Positions 43,980 to 54,330 of a DNA stretch of 64,000 nt are shown here, piece by piece (position 1 is the stretch's first letter; every line of letters begins with the position of its first letter). The stretch is from Proteus vulgaris (lineage in GTDB: Bacteria; Pseudomonadota; Gammaproteobacteria; Enterobacterales; Enterobacteriaceae), in contig NZ_CP137920.1 of NCBI RefSeq assembly GCF_033708015.1, positions 1,178,001 through 1,242,000 on the forward strand. Direction: 5' to 3'. A program made the translations under genes and the position numbers. Below the pieces are notes generated by a model, which was not told where the DNA came from, ran no database searches, and worked only from the letters and a program-made list of their open reading frames with translations.

Positions 43980-44085
43980 CATACTTCAAGCAACGGCGTT
44001 CTTTCGCACTAGTCACATACTTATATATGCTCCTAGTGACTCATTCACTTGTCGCCTAGCCGTGACTTGAATTATTTAGAGTATG
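43980..44085. repeat. MITE-like palindromic repeat between acrZ and modA
   Basis: A 106-base element bounded by CATACT and AGTATG, with TTCAAG near the left end and CTTGAA near the right end, and an internal CACTAG ... CTAGTG hairpin. Its ends resemble the intergenic palindromes that I recall as common in Yersinia, Serratia and Photorhabdus. No coding capacity. Confidence 0.6.
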
Positions 44086-44174
44086 TAAATTTCTCTATCT
44101 CTATTTTCTGTTTCTTTTTAATGGTTATATTTATTGATATATAACCAGTTTCTCTCATCTAATCCTTTCATTTT

Positions 44175-44199
44175 TCGCTATATCTTGGTATATACAGCG
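44175..44199. promoter_or_regulatory. ModE operator of modABC
   Basis: TCGCTATAT, five bases, then TATATACAGCG: an imperfect palindrome close to the ModE consensus (CGNTATATA-N6-TATATANCG), 32 bases before the modA start. Confidence 0.75.
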
Positions 44200-44230
44200 T
44201 GTCATCCTTTAATTTAAGTGGAATTCGAAC

Positions 44231-45001
44231 ATGAAAAAATTATCAGGCAAGTTGCTTGCTGGCGCAGTTATTTCTTTTGCTTTAGTCAGTCAAAGTTTTG
44301 CATCGGAAAAAGTAACGGTATTTGCGGCCGCTTCTCTTACTAATGCTCTTAATGAAATTTCGGCACAATATAAGCAAGAAAAGAAAACTGACGTGGTTGC
44401 ATCTTATGCTTCGTCTTCAACGCTGGCGCGTCAAATTGAACAAGGCGCACCTGCAAATCTGTTTATTTCAGCAGACCAGCAGTGGATGGACTACGTAATC
44501 GATAAAAATTTAATGGTTGCAGATTCTCGTCATACACTATTAGGTAATGATTTAGTGCTTATTGCCCCTAAAGATAGTCAATTAAATGACGTTGTTATTA
44601 ATAAGGAAACCAAATGGAAATCCTTGCTTAATGGTGGAAAACTAGCCGTAGGCGATCCGGATCATGTACCTGTTGGTATCTATGCAAAAGAATCATTAGA
44701 ATATTTAGGTGCATGGGATACGGTAAGCCCTGATATGGCGCGTACTAATAACGTACGTAGTGGTATGGCGCTGGTTGAACGTGATGAAGCACCATTAGGT
44801 ATCGTATACGGTTCTGATGCGGTTGCGAGTGATAAAGTGAAAGTGGTTGGCATATTTCCAGCTGATAGCCACAAACCTGTTGAGTATCCAATGGCAGTTG
44901 TAAAAGGTCAGGACAATAAAGCCGTTCGTGATTTTTATGACTATCTGAAAACACCTCAAGCCGCAGAAATCTTTAAGAAATACGGCTTTAGCCCACTGTA
45001 G
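44231..45001 (+). CDS. modA: molybdate ABC transporter substrate-binding protein
   Basis: Periplasmic molybdate-binding protein, 256 residues, with signal peptide 1-24 (cleavage after SQSFA). Ligand-site motifs include VFAAASLTNAL, SYASSSTLARQIEQGAPANLFISAD, GDPDHVPVGIYA and DEAPLGIVYGSDA. First gene of modABC, behind a ModE operator. Confidence 0.97.
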   Translation: MKKLSGKLLAGAVISFALVSQSFASEKVTVFAAASLTNALNEISAQYKQEKKTDVVASYASSSTLARQIEQGAPANLFISADQQWMDYVIDKNLMVADSRHTLLGNDLVLIAPKDSQLNDVVINKETKWKSLLNGGKLAVGDPDHVPVGIYAKESLEYLGAWDTVSPDMARTNNVRSGMALVERDEAPLGIVYGSDAVASDKVKVVGIFPADSHKPVEYPMAVVKGQDNKAVRDFYDYLKTPQAAEIFKKYGFSPL

Positions 45002-45012
45002 GAATTATACTT

Positions 45013-45711
45013 TTGGAGATGTTAAGTGAATACGAATGGCAAGCTATCATACTAAGCCTTAAGGTATCGACTGTTGCAGTTATTATCAGTCTACCTTTTG
45101 GTATTTTTATGGCTTGGCTTTTAGTTAGGGTACGTTTTCCCGGTAAATCATTGCTTGATAGCATTATCCATTTACCTTTAGTTCTGCCACCTGTTGTGGT
45201 CGGTTATCTTTTACTGATCAGTATGGGGAGACGCGGATTTATTGGTGAGTGGTTGTATGACTGGTTTGGCTTTAGCTTTACCTTTAGTTGGCGAGGCGCA
45301 GCACTTGCATCCGCAGTCGTTGCATTTCCACTGATGGTAAGGGCGATCAGATTGGCATTAGAAGCTGTCGATCAACGTATGGAGCAAGCAGCAAGAACCT
45401 TAGGGGCTTCACCGATACGCGTCTTTTTTACCATAACGTTACCTTTATCTATGCCGGGGATCATCGCAGGGATTGTGTTGGCGTTTGCGCGCTCATTGGG
45501 AGAATTTGGCGCAACAATCACTTTCGTCTCCAATATTCCGGGGGAAACCAGAACAATCCCTTTGGCTATGTATACCTTGATTGAAACACCAGGCGCAGAA
45601 ATGGACGCTGCCCGTTTATGTGTGATTGCAATTATTTTAGCACTCGTCTCTTTAATGGCTTCAGAGTGGTTAACGCGTTGGGGTCGTAGAAGATTGGGGG
45701 GCGTATGCTAG
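45013..45711 (+). CDS. modB: molybdate ABC transporter permease
   Basis: Inner-membrane permease of 232 residues with five or six helices and the EAA loop [21 protein letters not shown] that docks to ModC. The start is ambiguous: TTG at 45013 (AGGA about nine bases upstream) or ATG at 45019 (GGAG immediately adjacent, poor spacing). Overlaps modC by seven bases. Confidence 0.95.
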   Translation: MEMLSEYEWQAIILSLKVSTVAVIISLPFGIFMAWLLVRVRFPGKSLLDSIIHLPLVLPPVVVGYLLLISMGRRGFIGEWLYDWFGFSFTFSWRGAALASAVVAFPLMVRAIRLALEAVDQRMEQAARTLGASPIRVFFTITLPLSMPGIIAGIVLAFARSLGEFGATITFVSNIPGETRTIPLAMYTLIETPGAEMDAARLCVIAIILALVSLMASEWLTRWGRRRLGGVC

Positions 45712-46769
45712 AGATGAATTTTAAACAGACGCTAGGATCACTGCGTTTGGAAATCAATACTGAATTGCCAACAGAAAGTATTACTGCCGTCTTTGGTTTA
45801 TCTGGGGCGGGTAAAACTTCACTAATTAATGTGATTGGCGGTTTAACCAAACCCGATTCAGGTCGGATTGTATTAAATAATCACACACTGGTTGATACTG
45901 AAAAGAAAATTTATCTGCCGCCTGAAAAACGTAAAGTGGGTTATGTATTCCAAGACGCCCGACTGTTTCCTCACTACACAGTAAGAGGAAATTTGCTTTA
46001 CGGTATGTCACCGACAATGAAAGTACAGTTTGATCGCATTATTCATTTATTAGGTATTGAACATTTACTTTCACGTTTTCCTATCACTTTATCAGGTGGT
46101 GAAAAACAGCGTGTGGCAATAGGGCGAGCCTTGTTGACTGCGCCTGATATTATGCTAATGGATGAGCCTTTAGCCTCGCTTGATTTACCGCGTAAACGTG
46201 AATTACTGCCGTATTTAGAAAAGCTCTCACAAGATGTACAAATTCCTATTTTGTATGTGAGTCATAGCCTTGATGAAATTATTCGGCTTGCAGATAACGT
46301 CATTGTAATGGATGCAGGAAAAATTAAGGCGACAGGTAAACTCGAAGATGTATGGGCAAGTAGTGCATTACGTCCGTGGTTACAAAAAGAGACATTAAGC
46401 AGCATCGCCAATGTGATGGTGGTGGAGCACCATAGTCATTACGATATGACAGCAACGGCGTTTGGTAATCAAGTGCTGTGGTTGCCTCAAATTGAGGCAA
46501 AAATCGGTCGTGATGTGCGTGTACGTATTGATGCTTCTGATGTGTCATTAACAACGACTCGTCCATCAAATAGCAGTATTCGTAATATTTTGCATATGAA
46601 AGTGGTTGAAACCATTAAAAATGATGGTCAAGTTGATGTGAAACTTGTCAATGATGGAAATTATTTATGGGCGAGGATCACCCCTTGGGCGAAAGATGAA
46701 TTGAATATTCAAGAAGGGCAATGGCTTTATGCGCAAATTAAGAGTATTTCGCTAAGTCGCCACCTTTAA
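45705..46769 (+). CDS. modC: molybdate ABC transporter ATP-binding protein
   Basis: ATPase of the ModBC importer, 354 residues (E. coli 352). Walker A GLSGAGKT (about residue 31), Q-loop [14 protein letters not shown], signature [16 protein letters not shown], Walker [13 protein letters not shown], and a C-terminal Mop/TOBE regulatory domain (about 290-350). Confidence 0.96.
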   Translation: MLEMNFKQTLGSLRLEINTELPTESITAVFGLSGAGKTSLINVIGGLTKPDSGRIVLNNHTLVDTEKKIYLPPEKRKVGYVFQDARLFPHYTVRGNLLYGMSPTMKVQFDRIIHLLGIEHLLSRFPITLSGGEKQRVAIGRALLTAPDIMLMDEPLASLDLPRKRELLPYLEKLSQDVQIPILYVSHSLDEIIRLADNVIVMDAGKIKATGKLEDVWASSALRPWLQKETLSSIANVMVVEHHSHYDMTATAFGNQVLWLPQIEAKIGRDVRVRIDASDVSLTTTRPSNSSIRNILHMKVVETIKNDGQVDVKLVNDGNYLWARITPWAKDELNIQEGQWLYAQIKSISLSRHL

Positions 46770-46794
46770 TTTATTCGTTATATTGGCTGATCAA

Positions 46795-46823
46795 AAAACC
46801 TCATCTTTGATGAGGTTTTGTCT
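46795..46823. terminator. bidirectional terminator between modC and ybhA
   Basis: AAAACCTCATC / GATGAGGTTTT hairpin flanked by A and T runs. Confidence 0.85.
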
Positions 46824-46845
46824 TTTGGATGATATAAAAATAAGA

Positions 46846-47667
46846 CTAAGACAGAATATATTTATGAATAGTTTCAGCAATACCCGGCTGTGAATTTACT
46901 TTAGTGACCATTTTTGCACGTGCTTTCACTTCATCTGAAGCATTACCCATGGCAACACCTAAGCCAACATGTTCTAACATGCTAAGATCATTAAAATTAT
47001 CACCGAAAGCAATTACATCACTCATACTCATACCGTTTGCTTCGACCCAACGTTGTAAACGACGGCCTTTGCTGTTGCCTTTTTTAGCAATATCAACTTG
47101 ATCAACCCAAGACCATTCACACTCTAAGCCAACTTGTTGCTCGATTTTTTCTACTAATGCATGTAATTCATCGTGATCAGGCGTTGTTGTGGCAATTTTC
47201 CAAATTGCATTAACATCATGCATCGCTTTATAAAAATCATCGACTTTAACTAGATTGGGGCGTTGTGTGATAGGAAGGGTATCTGCCCAATTAAGTGTGC
47301 GTTGTACTGCTGCGGTAAGTTGGTCATACATCATTGCATCATCAGCATAAACTAAATGGTGTACATCTGTTTGCTTAACGAGATCTAACACAGCTTTGGT
47401 TTCTTGAGTTGTTAATGGATCGGATTCGATTACCTTTTTACCAATATAATCATAAAGGTAGGTCCCATTACAACAGATTGCAGGGGTATCAAGATCGAGT
47501 GCTTGATAGAATGGATGAATAGCAACATGATGACGACCTGTTACAATTAAGACTTTAACACCTGCTTTTTTTGCAAGATTGAGTGCTTCTAAAGATTCTG
47601 GCAGGATACGTTTTTGGTCATCAAGCAGTGTGCCATCAAGATCCAATGCAATAACGCGATATGACAT
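46846..47667 (-). CDS. ybhA: HAD-family (Cof type) phosphatase YbhA
   Basis: A 273-residue haloacid dehalogenase-superfamily phosphatase; E. coli YbhA hydrolyses pyridoxal phosphate and sugar phosphates. Motif I is VIALDLDGTLLDD at residues 4-16, motif II is LIVTGRH, and motifs III/IV are KGNSKGRRL and IAFGDNFNDLSML. I start at the ATG at 47667 (AGGGGC upstream), giving MSYRVIALDLDG; the longer frame adds 19 residues not typical of the family. Convergent with modC. Confidence 0.9.
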   Translation of the reverse strand: MSYRVIALDLDGTLLDDQKRILPESLEALNLAKKAGVKVLIVTGRHHVAIHPFYQALDLDTPAICCNGTYLYDYIGKKVIESDPLTTQETKAVLDLVKQTDVHHLVYADDAMMYDQLTAAVQRTLNWADTLPITQRPNLVKVDDFYKAMHDVNAIWKIATTTPDHDELHALVEKIEQQVGLECEWSWVDQVDIAKKGNSKGRRLQRWVEANGMSMSDVIAFGDNFNDLSMLEHVGLGVAMGNASDEVKARAKMVTKVNSQPGIAETIHKYILS

Positions 47668-47816
47668 AAATAAGCCCCTTGATAGTATTAAGATGCAATG
47701 TTGTTGATGGTACACGTTAACCAATAAAAGATAAACTAGCTTAATCGTGACAGGTTATCGTTGGTTTTTCTATTATTCTTTATAAATCAATGGGTAATTG
47801 GGTTTAAGGAGAAGGA

Positions 47817-48806
47817 ATGAAACAGGTCGTTTACGTAGCAAGTCCAGAGAGTCAACAAATCCATGTTTATGCATTAAACACCGAAGGTGAAATGGATTTA
47901 TTGCAGATTGTTGAGGTTGCAGGACAAGTACAACCGATGATTGCAAGTGCGGATGGCAAATACCTTTATGTTGGTATTCGACCTCATTTTAGTGTGGTGA
48001 CATTTGCAATTGCTGTTGATGGTCAGTTAGAGCAAAAGGCTATCACTTCTATTCCAAGTACGCCTGTCCATTTATGCTTAGATAAAACAGGGCGTTTTTT
48101 ATTTGTTCCTTCTTATCACCAAGGCAATTTAGCGGTTTTACCTATTAATGCGAAGGGGATCCCTCAATCACCGATTCAAATTATTGAAGGCTTGAATAAG
48201 CCTCATTCATCTAATATCGATTGGAATAATAAACAACTGATTGTCCCTTGTTTAGGTGAAGATCATATTCGTTTATTCGATTTATCAGAAGATGGGCGTT
48301 TAACCGAAGTGGGTACTGCCGAGCTGACAACCGCACAAAATGCAGGACCTCGCCATATGGCATTCCACCCTAATGGTGATGTGTTTTATTGTCTTAATGA
48401 ATTAGATGCGACAATCAATGTTTATCGTCGTATGGGGGATTTATATCGTTTAATGCAAACGGTTGATATCGTCCCTGAAACCTTTAATAGTACTCGTTGG
48501 GCGTCAGATATTCATATTACACCGGATGGCCGTTTTCTTTATGCAAGTGAACGCTCTGAAAGTTTTATTTGTGCCATGACAATTTCAGAGACGGGTGACT
48601 ATTTGCAACCTGTGGGTTATTACCCAACACAAACACAACCTCGTGGCTTTTCTCTTGATAACACAGGTAATTACCTGATTTCTTGTGGTCAAAAATCAGA
48701 TTTTGCTTCTGTTTCTCGTATTGATAAACAGACTGGCGCATTAACAGAATTAGCACAATATCCTGTGGGTAAAGGTGCCATGTGGGTAACCGTCGTAACG
48801 AAATAA
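47817..48806 (+). CDS. pgl: 6-phosphogluconolactonase
   Basis: Second enzyme of the pentose phosphate pathway, 329 residues, a seven-bladed propeller of the YbhE type. It starts MKQVVYVASPESQQIHVYAL like E. coli Pgl (331), with conserved GPRHMAFHPNG, ASDIHITPDGRFLYASER and TQPRGFSLDNTGNYL. AAGGAGAAGG precedes the ATG. Confidence 0.95.
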   Translation: MKQVVYVASPESQQIHVYALNTEGEMDLLQIVEVAGQVQPMIASADGKYLYVGIRPHFSVVTFAIAVDGQLEQKAITSIPSTPVHLCLDKTGRFLFVPSYHQGNLAVLPINAKGIPQSPIQIIEGLNKPHSSNIDWNNKQLIVPCLGEDHIRLFDLSEDGRLTEVGTAELTTAQNAGPRHMAFHPNGDVFYCLNELDATINVYRRMGDLYRLMQTVDIVPETFNSTRWASDIHITPDGRFLYASERSESFICAMTISETGDYLQPVGYYPTQTQPRGFSLDNTGNYLISCGQKSDFASVSRIDKQTGALTELAQYPVGKGAMWVTVVTK

Positions 48807-48816
48807 ACACCATTGT

Positions 48817-48856
48817 AAACCTCTAGCCTATATCACTTTGCTAGAGGTTTATTTTT
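48817..48856. terminator. bidirectional terminator between pgl and bioA
   Basis: AAACCTCTAG ... CTAGAGGTTT hairpin followed by ATTTTTTA. Confidence 0.82.
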
Positions 48857-48865
48857 TAGCAATGT

Positions 48866-50152
48866 TTAGGTGAGATTAACCACTTTCTCAATAGATTGAG
48901 TCAGTTTAGTCAGGTTTGCTGACGACATAATAAATGGCGGCATGATATAAATCAGTTTGCCAAAAGGTCTGATCCAAACCCCTTCATCCACAAAGATTTT
49001 CTGTAACTTTGCCATATCGACGGGTTCATTCATTTCAACCACACCAATGGCACCTAAAATCCGCACATCTTTGACACTTTTAACTTGTTTTAGTGGTAAT
49101 AACTCTTTTTTAAGTTGTGCTTCTAATAGTGCAACTTGGTTTACCCAATCACCTTTTGCTAACAGAGATAAACTGGCATCAGCAACAGCACAAGCCAATG
49201 GATTTCCCATATAAGTTGGGCCATGCATAAAGCAACCTGCATCGCCTTGGCTGATGGTTTCGGCAATATGGCGAGTGGTTAAGGTCGCTGATAAGGTCAT
49301 GTAACCCCCTGTTAATGCTTTACCTACACACATAATATCAGGAGAAATTCCAGCATGCTCACAGGCAAACAGCTTACCTGTTCGACCAAAACCAGTCGCT
49401 ATTTCATCGGCAATGAATAACACGTTAAATTCATTACACAAGGCTCTTGCGTGTTTTAAATATTCGGGATGATAAATTCGCATTCCACCTGCACCTTGAA
49501 CAATGGGTTCAAGCATAACAGCAGCTATTTCTTGATGATGTTGTTCTAGTGTTGAGCGTAATGAGTCGATATCAGCGGGATCCCACTCTTCATTAAAACC
49601 CGTTTTTGGTGCATCTACAAAAAGATGATTAGGCAGATAACCTTTATAAAGACTGTGCATGGAGTTATCTGGATCACACACTGACATGGCACCAAAGGTA
49701 TCACCATGATAGCCTTGTTTTAATGCCACAATGCGTTGACGTTTTTCACCTTTAGCCTGCCAATATTGCAAAGCCATTTTTAGCGCGACTTCAACAGCAA
49801 CAGAGCCAGAATCAGCTAGGAATATGCATTCAAGAGGCTCTGGTGTTATCGCTAATAATTTTCGACAAAGTGAGACTGCTGGGGGATGAGTAATGCCACC
49901 AAACATCACGTGAGACATATTGTTTAACTGTGTTGTCACGGCATTATTGAGTTCTGGGTGATTATATCCATGAATTGCTGCCCACCATGAAGACATTCCA
50001 TCAATCAGTTTTCTACCATCAGCCAAGACTAATTCAACGCCTTTTGCACTGACGATAGGATAAGCCGGTAAGGGATGGCTCATCGACGTGTATGGGTGCC
50101 AAATATGGTGTAGATCGAAAGCGATATCTTCAGGTGTCATTATATTTTTCAT
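48866..50152 (-). CDS. bioA: adenosylmethionine-8-amino-7-oxononanoate transaminase
   Basis: PLP enzyme of biotin synthesis that makes DAPA from KAPA using SAM as amino donor; 428 residues. Landmarks are HIWHPYTSM near the N-terminus, [38 protein letters not shown] and the PLP lysine in [17 protein letters not shown]. Met1 or Met5 could be the start. Transcribed divergently from bioBFCD across a BirA operator. Confidence 0.96.
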   Translation of the reverse strand: MKNIMTPEDIAFDLHHIWHPYTSMSHPLPAYPIVSAKGVELVLADGRKLIDGMSSWWAAIHGYNHPELNNAVTTQLNNMSHVMFGGITHPPAVSLCRKLLAITPEPLECIFLADSGSVAVEVALKMALQYWQAKGEKRQRIVALKQGYHGDTFGAMSVCDPDNSMHSLYKGYLPNHLFVDAPKTGFNEEWDPADIDSLRSTLEQHHQEIAAVMLEPIVQGAGGMRIYHPEYLKHARALCNEFNVLFIADEIATGFGRTGKLFACEHAGISPDIMCVGKALTGGYMTLSATLTTRHIAETISQGDAGCFMHGPTYMGNPLACAVADASLSLLAKGDWVNQVALLEAQLKKELLPLKQVKSVKDVRILGAIGVVEMNEPVDMAKLQKIFVDEGVWIRPFGKLIYIMPPFIMSSANLTKLTQSIEKVVNLT

Positions 50153-50157
50153 TTAAT

Positions 50158-50193
50158 CATGTAAACCAATGGTGATCAATTTTAGTTGACATG
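50158..50193. promoter_or_regulatory. BirA (biotin repressor) operator between bioA and bioB
   Basis: CATGTAAACC-N16-AGTTGACATG; the right arm is the reverse complement of the left at 8 of 10 positions. Half-site TGTAAACC and N16 spacing match the enterobacterial bio operator. It covers the divergent promoters. Confidence 0.8.
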
Positions 50194-50243
50194 ATAACCC
50201 TATTATTTAAACTGGCAATCACTTTTAAAAAGGAGATTGTATT

Positions 50244-51281
50244 GTGAGCGCATTAAAACGTTGGACACTAAAAGAAGCTAGAGCACTGTTTGATATGCCA
50301 TTTTTAGATTTGGTTTTTCAGGCACAACAAGTTCATCGTCAACATTTTGACCCTTCACAAATCCAAGTGAGTACTTTGCTGTCGATTAAAACCGGGGCTT
50401 GTCCTGAAGATTGTAAATATTGCGCCCAAAGCGCGCGGTATAAAACGGGATTAGAAAAAGAGCGCTTAATGGAAGTTCAGCAAGTAATTGAATCTGCGAA
50501 AAAAGCAAAAGCAGCAGGTTCAACTCGTTTTTGTATGGGGGCCGCATGGAAAAACCCACATGAACGCGATATGCCTTACCTTGAGCAAATGGTCAAAGAA
50601 GTTAAAGCGCTGGGTATGGAAACCTGCATGACTCTTGGCAAATTAGATGATTCACAAGCTAATCGATTAGCCGATGCAGGGCTGGATTTTTATAACCATA
50701 ACCTTGATACCTCACCTGAATTTTACGGCAGTATCGTGACAACACGTACTTATCAAGATCGCTTAGATACACTTGATAAAGTGCGCAATGCGGGGATTAA
50801 AGTGTGTTCTGGCGGAATTTTAGGCTTAGGTGAGGAAGTGAAAGATCGCGCTGCAATGTTAGTGCAATTAGCGAATTTGCCACAGCCTCCTGAAAGTGTG
50901 CCGATTAACATGCTTGCTAAAATAAAAGGGACACCCTTGGCTGATAATGAAGATGTCGATCCTTTTGATTTTATTCGTACTATCGCGGTTGCTCGTATCA
51001 TGATGCCACGCTCTTATGTGCGTCTTTCTGCTGGGCGTGAGCAAATGAGTGAACAAACACAAGCATTTTGCTTTATGGCTGGGGCAAACTCTATTTTCTA
51101 TGGCTGTAAATTATTAACGACAACCAACCCGACTGAAGATAAAGATCACCAGCTATTCCGTAAACTAGGTTTAAACCCTGAACGATTAGCAGTATCTATG
51201 GGCGATAATCAGCAAGAAGAAGCTTTGATGCAAGCGGTTGCTAATAAAGATACTGAACAATTTTATAACGCGGCACTGTAA
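50244..51281 (+). CDS. bioB: biotin synthase
   Basis: Radical SAM enzyme inserting sulfur into dethiobiotin, 345 residues (E. coli 346). The 4Fe-4S motif is [14 protein letters not shown] (about residues 53-66); [11 protein letters not shown] and the 2Fe-2S residues including Arg in RLSAGRE are present. GTG start at 50244 with AAGGAG eight bases before. Stop overlaps bioF (TAATG). Confidence 0.97.
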   Translation: MSALKRWTLKEARALFDMPFLDLVFQAQQVHRQHFDPSQIQVSTLLSIKTGACPEDCKYCAQSARYKTGLEKERLMEVQQVIESAKKAKAAGSTRFCMGAAWKNPHERDMPYLEQMVKEVKALGMETCMTLGKLDDSQANRLADAGLDFYNHNLDTSPEFYGSIVTTRTYQDRLDTLDKVRNAGIKVCSGGILGLGEEVKDRAAMLVQLANLPQPPESVPINMLAKIKGTPLADNEDVDPFDFIRTIAVARIMMPRSYVRLSAGREQMSEQTQAFCFMAGANSIFYGCKLLTTTNPTEDKDHQLFRKLGLNPERLAVSMGDNQQEEALMQAVANKDTEQFYNAAL

Positions 51282-52444
51282 TGAGCTGGAAAACCTATAT
51301 AGATGAACAACTTAATGTGCGTAGAAATACGCCATTATGGCGAAAACGCAAAGTGATTAAACAATCGGATGGACGTTTTTTGATCACAACATCAGGGGAA
51401 AAATACCTTAATTTTTCAGGCAATGACTATTTAGGTATTAGTCAACATACGGACGTCATTAAAGCATGGCAACAAGGTGCTGATGAGTACGGTGTCGGTA
51501 GCGCTGGTTCAGGCCATATCACTGGATTTACACAAGCTCATGCGCAATTAGAACAACATCTTGCAGAGTGGCTAGGTTACGATAATGCACTGTTATTTTC
51601 ATCTGGGTATAGTGCTAATCAAGGGGTGATTTCGGCATTACTTGAAAAAAATGATGCCATTATTGCAGATAAACTTTGTCATGCTTCACTCATGGAAGCC
51701 GCCGTATTATCACCCGCCACATTATGGCGATTTCTACACAATTCTTCTGATTCTTTATCTCAACGACTTAATAAAACGTCAGCTAATAAAACCTTTGTGG
51801 TAACAGAAGGGGTATTTAGCATGGATGGCGATCAAGCTCCATTAACTGAAATAGCAACAATAAGCCGACAACATGAGGCATGGTTAATGGTCGATGATGC
51901 GCATGGTATTGGTGTTTTAGGTAAAGAAGGTCGAGGCAGTTGTGATGAAGCGGGGATTAAACCTGAAATATTGGTAGTCACTTTTGGTAAAGCTTTTGGT
52001 GTCAGCGGAGCCGCTGTGCTTTGTAATGCATCAACCGCAGCATTTTTTGAACAATATGCTCGCCATCTTATTTACAGTACCTCGATACCGCCAGCACAAG
52101 CTATTGCTTTAAATACCGCGCTTAATGTTATTAAGCAAGCGGATAATGAACGGGAATATCTTCAACAATTAATTCATACTTTTCGCCAAGGTGTCATTTC
52201 ACTTCCAGTTAAATTACTACCTTCAGCAACGGCTATTCAGCCATTAATTATTGGTGATGAACAATTGTGCCAAACACTTTCAGATTATCTGCAATCTAAA
52301 GGACTTTGGGTAAAGGCAATCTTTCCACCTACTGTACCTCCTCAAAGTGCGCGTTTACGAATAACGTTAACCACTCGCCATCATCTTTCAGATATTAAGC
52401 TGTTAATCGAGACGCTTCATGCTTTCTTCAATCAAAACAGATAA
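51281..52444 (+). CDS. bioF: 8-amino-7-oxononanoate synthase
   Basis: PLP enzyme condensing pimeloyl-ACP/CoA with alanine to KAPA, 387 residues. [36 protein letters not shown] and the PLP lysine in [12 protein letters not shown] are visible. Its 3' end overlaps bioC by 26 bases. Confidence 0.96.
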   Translation: MSWKTYIDEQLNVRRNTPLWRKRKVIKQSDGRFLITTSGEKYLNFSGNDYLGISQHTDVIKAWQQGADEYGVGSAGSGHITGFTQAHAQLEQHLAEWLGYDNALLFSSGYSANQGVISALLEKNDAIIADKLCHASLMEAAVLSPATLWRFLHNSSDSLSQRLNKTSANKTFVVTEGVFSMDGDQAPLTEIATISRQHEAWLMVDDAHGIGVLGKEGRGSCDEAGIKPEILVVTFGKAFGVSGAAVLCNASTAAFFEQYARHLIYSTSIPPAQAIALNTALNVIKQADNEREYLQQLIHTFRQGVISLPVKLLPSATAIQPLIIGDEQLCQTLSDYLQSKGLWVKAIFPPTVPPQSARLRITLTTRHHLSDIKLLIETLHAFFNQNR

Positions 52445-53183
52445 ACAACGTATAGCTCAAACATTTGGTAAAGCCGCCGTTCATTACGATAATTACGCCA
52501 ATATTCAGCGTTATAGCGGTAATAAATTAATGGATTTAGCGCGTCATGATAGTGGCAATATTGTGTTAGATGCGGGATGCGGAACAGGATATTTTAGTCA
52601 AAAATGGAAGCAAGAAGGCAAGTTTGTTATTGCACTTGATCTGTCACACACCATGCTACAAGTGGCAAAACAGCAACAGCGAGCCGATGGTTACTTACAA
52701 AGTGATATTGAGCATTGTGCCGTTGCACCACAAAGTGTGGACATTGTATTCAGTAATTTAGCGATGCAATGGTGTGATGATTTATCGGGTGCGATTAAAA
52801 CACTAATGAATACGGTCAATATAAAAGGCGCACTTTATTTCTCAACACTGACTACGTTGACATTGCAAGAAGTCAGAGAGGCTTGGCAATCTCTGGATCA
52901 GCATCCTCATGTAAATCCTTTTTTATCGCTCCACGATATTGAGAAAGCGTGTTGTGGTTTTCATTACCAATTTTCCACTGAAATGGTCACTGAACAATAT
53001 GATTCATTACATGCGCTCTTTGCTTCTTTGAAAGGCGTTGGTGCTAATTTTGTGCAGGGTAATCGACAAAAAGGGTTAATGACACGACAGAAATTTCGTG
53101 CACTAGAAAATGTCTGGAAAACAGAATCAGGTAAATATTTGCTCACTTATCAAATTGTTATAGGAAAAATATCACATGGCTAA
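52419..53183 (+). CDS. bioC: malonyl-ACP O-methyltransferase
   Basis: SAM-dependent methyltransferase of 254 residues that caps malonyl-ACP to start pimelate synthesis. N-terminal [21 protein letters not shown] is typical; SAM motif I is [12 protein letters not shown]. The ATG at 52419 lies inside bioF in another frame; the overlap and lack of a better start suggest translational coupling. Confidence 0.93.
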   Translation: MLSSIKTDKQRIAQTFGKAAVHYDNYANIQRYSGNKLMDLARHDSGNIVLDAGCGTGYFSQKWKQEGKFVIALDLSHTMLQVAKQQQRADGYLQSDIEHCAVAPQSVDIVFSNLAMQWCDDLSGAIKTLMNTVNIKGALYFSTLTTLTLQEVREAWQSLDQHPHVNPFLSLHDIEKACCGFHYQFSTEMVTEQYDSLHALFASLKGVGANFVQGNRQKGLMTRQKFRALENVWKTESGKYLLTYQIVIGKISHG

Positions 53184-53859
53184 AACATGGTTTTTAACAG
53201 GCACAGATACAGAAGTGGGTAAAACGGTAGTTAGTGGGGCTCTATTACAATGTGCAGCACATCAAGGGTATCAAACCGCAGGTTATAAGCCTGTTGCATC
53301 GGGCAGTGAGTGGCTAAATGAAGGTTTACGTAATTCAGATGCACTTACACTGCAAAAATTCAGTACGGTAAAGTTAGATTATCACCGCGTTAATCCTTAT
53401 TGTTTTGAAACGCCAACGTCACCACATATTGTTAGCCAAGAAATGAATCAGCCTATTGATTTTGATGTGATGTCAGAAGGTTTGTCTTACTTAAAGCAGC
53501 AAGCTGATTGGGTTTTAGTCGAAGGTGCTGGTGGTTGGTTTACACCACTGTCAGCAAATCGATTTTTCTCTGATTGGGTTATCACTGAAAAACTACCTGT
53601 TATTTTGACCGTGGGGGTAAAATTGGGTTGCATTAATCATGCGTTATTAACACAACACGCAATTATGCAGTCTGGTTTAACATTGGCGGGTTGGGTTGCA
53701 AATGAAGTTGAACCTGCGGGGCGATATCAGAAAGAATATCTAGCAACACTAAAACAGCATATTAAAGCCCCATTCTTAGGTAAAATACCCTACTTAAATG
53801 AAGTAAAAGAGCATAATTTTACGCCTTATCTCGATCTTTCTTGTTTAAAACAAAGTTGA
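53176..53859 (+). CDS. bioD: dethiobiotin synthetase
   Basis: ATP-dependent enzyme closing the ureido ring from DAPA and CO2, 227 residues. P-loop GTDTEVGKTVVSGALL at residues 8-23, GYKPVASGS and VEGAGGWFTPL are diagnostic. Overlaps bioC by eight bases. Last gene of bioBFCD. Confidence 0.95.
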   Translation: MAKTWFLTGTDTEVGKTVVSGALLQCAAHQGYQTAGYKPVASGSEWLNEGLRNSDALTLQKFSTVKLDYHRVNPYCFETPTSPHIVSQEMNQPIDFDVMSEGLSYLKQQADWVLVEGAGGWFTPLSANRFFSDWVITEKLPVILTVGVKLGCINHALLTQHAIMQSGLTLAGWVANEVEPAGRYQKEYLATLKQHIKAPFLGKIPYLNEVKEHNFTPYLDLSCLKQS

Positions 53860-54000
53860 TAGGGTGTTATTAAGCCCAATTATAACAGTCCATTTTTTAT
53901 ACCAATAAAAAAATAAAAAAAATAAATTTTGCCAATTTTTAGGGATATTTTAAGGTAAAAAAAAAGACGTAACTTACCGAGAGATAACAACTTTGTGTAG

Positions 54001-54023
54001 TTATCCACTATTCCTGTGGATAA
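54001..54023. promoter_or_regulatory. pair of inverted DnaA boxes upstream of uvrB
   Basis: TTATCCACT (54001-54009) and, five bases on, TGTGGATAA (54015-54023, perfect DnaA box on the minus strand). They lie about 310 bases before uvrB in a 471-base gap that otherwise holds no gene. Confidence 0.6.
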
Positions 54024-54281
54024 CCTTGTGTATTACCATTATAAAAATACGCTGAATAGAGAGAATACAAGGCATTGCTAAAGATTGGCGCTATTCTCAA
54101 CTTTTATTTTTAATTCTTATATATCAACTAATTAAATAAAATCAATAGAGCCAGTGGTGTCAGTGTGTCTCTTTGAATAATTAACAAAAAAGGGGGTTGC
54201 TTTTTGAAAAAAATGCAGTTCCAAAACTGGGGATAACTTATGCTAATTATTCAGGCAAATTTTATGAGATAGAGATTGAAG

Positions 54282-54297
54282 CTGGATTTTTATCCAG
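54282..54297. promoter_or_regulatory. LexA (SOS) box of uvrB, non-canonical
   Basis: CTGGATTTTTATCCAG, 33 bases before the uvrB start. It has the CTG-N10-CAG frame and the same right half (TTTTTATCCAG) as the E. coli uvrB SOS box, but CTGG/CCAG ends instead of CTGT/ACAG. Confidence 0.65.
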
Positions 54298-54330
54298 TAT
54301 CATAAGGAGTGTCAGCGAGGAGAAGAAAAT

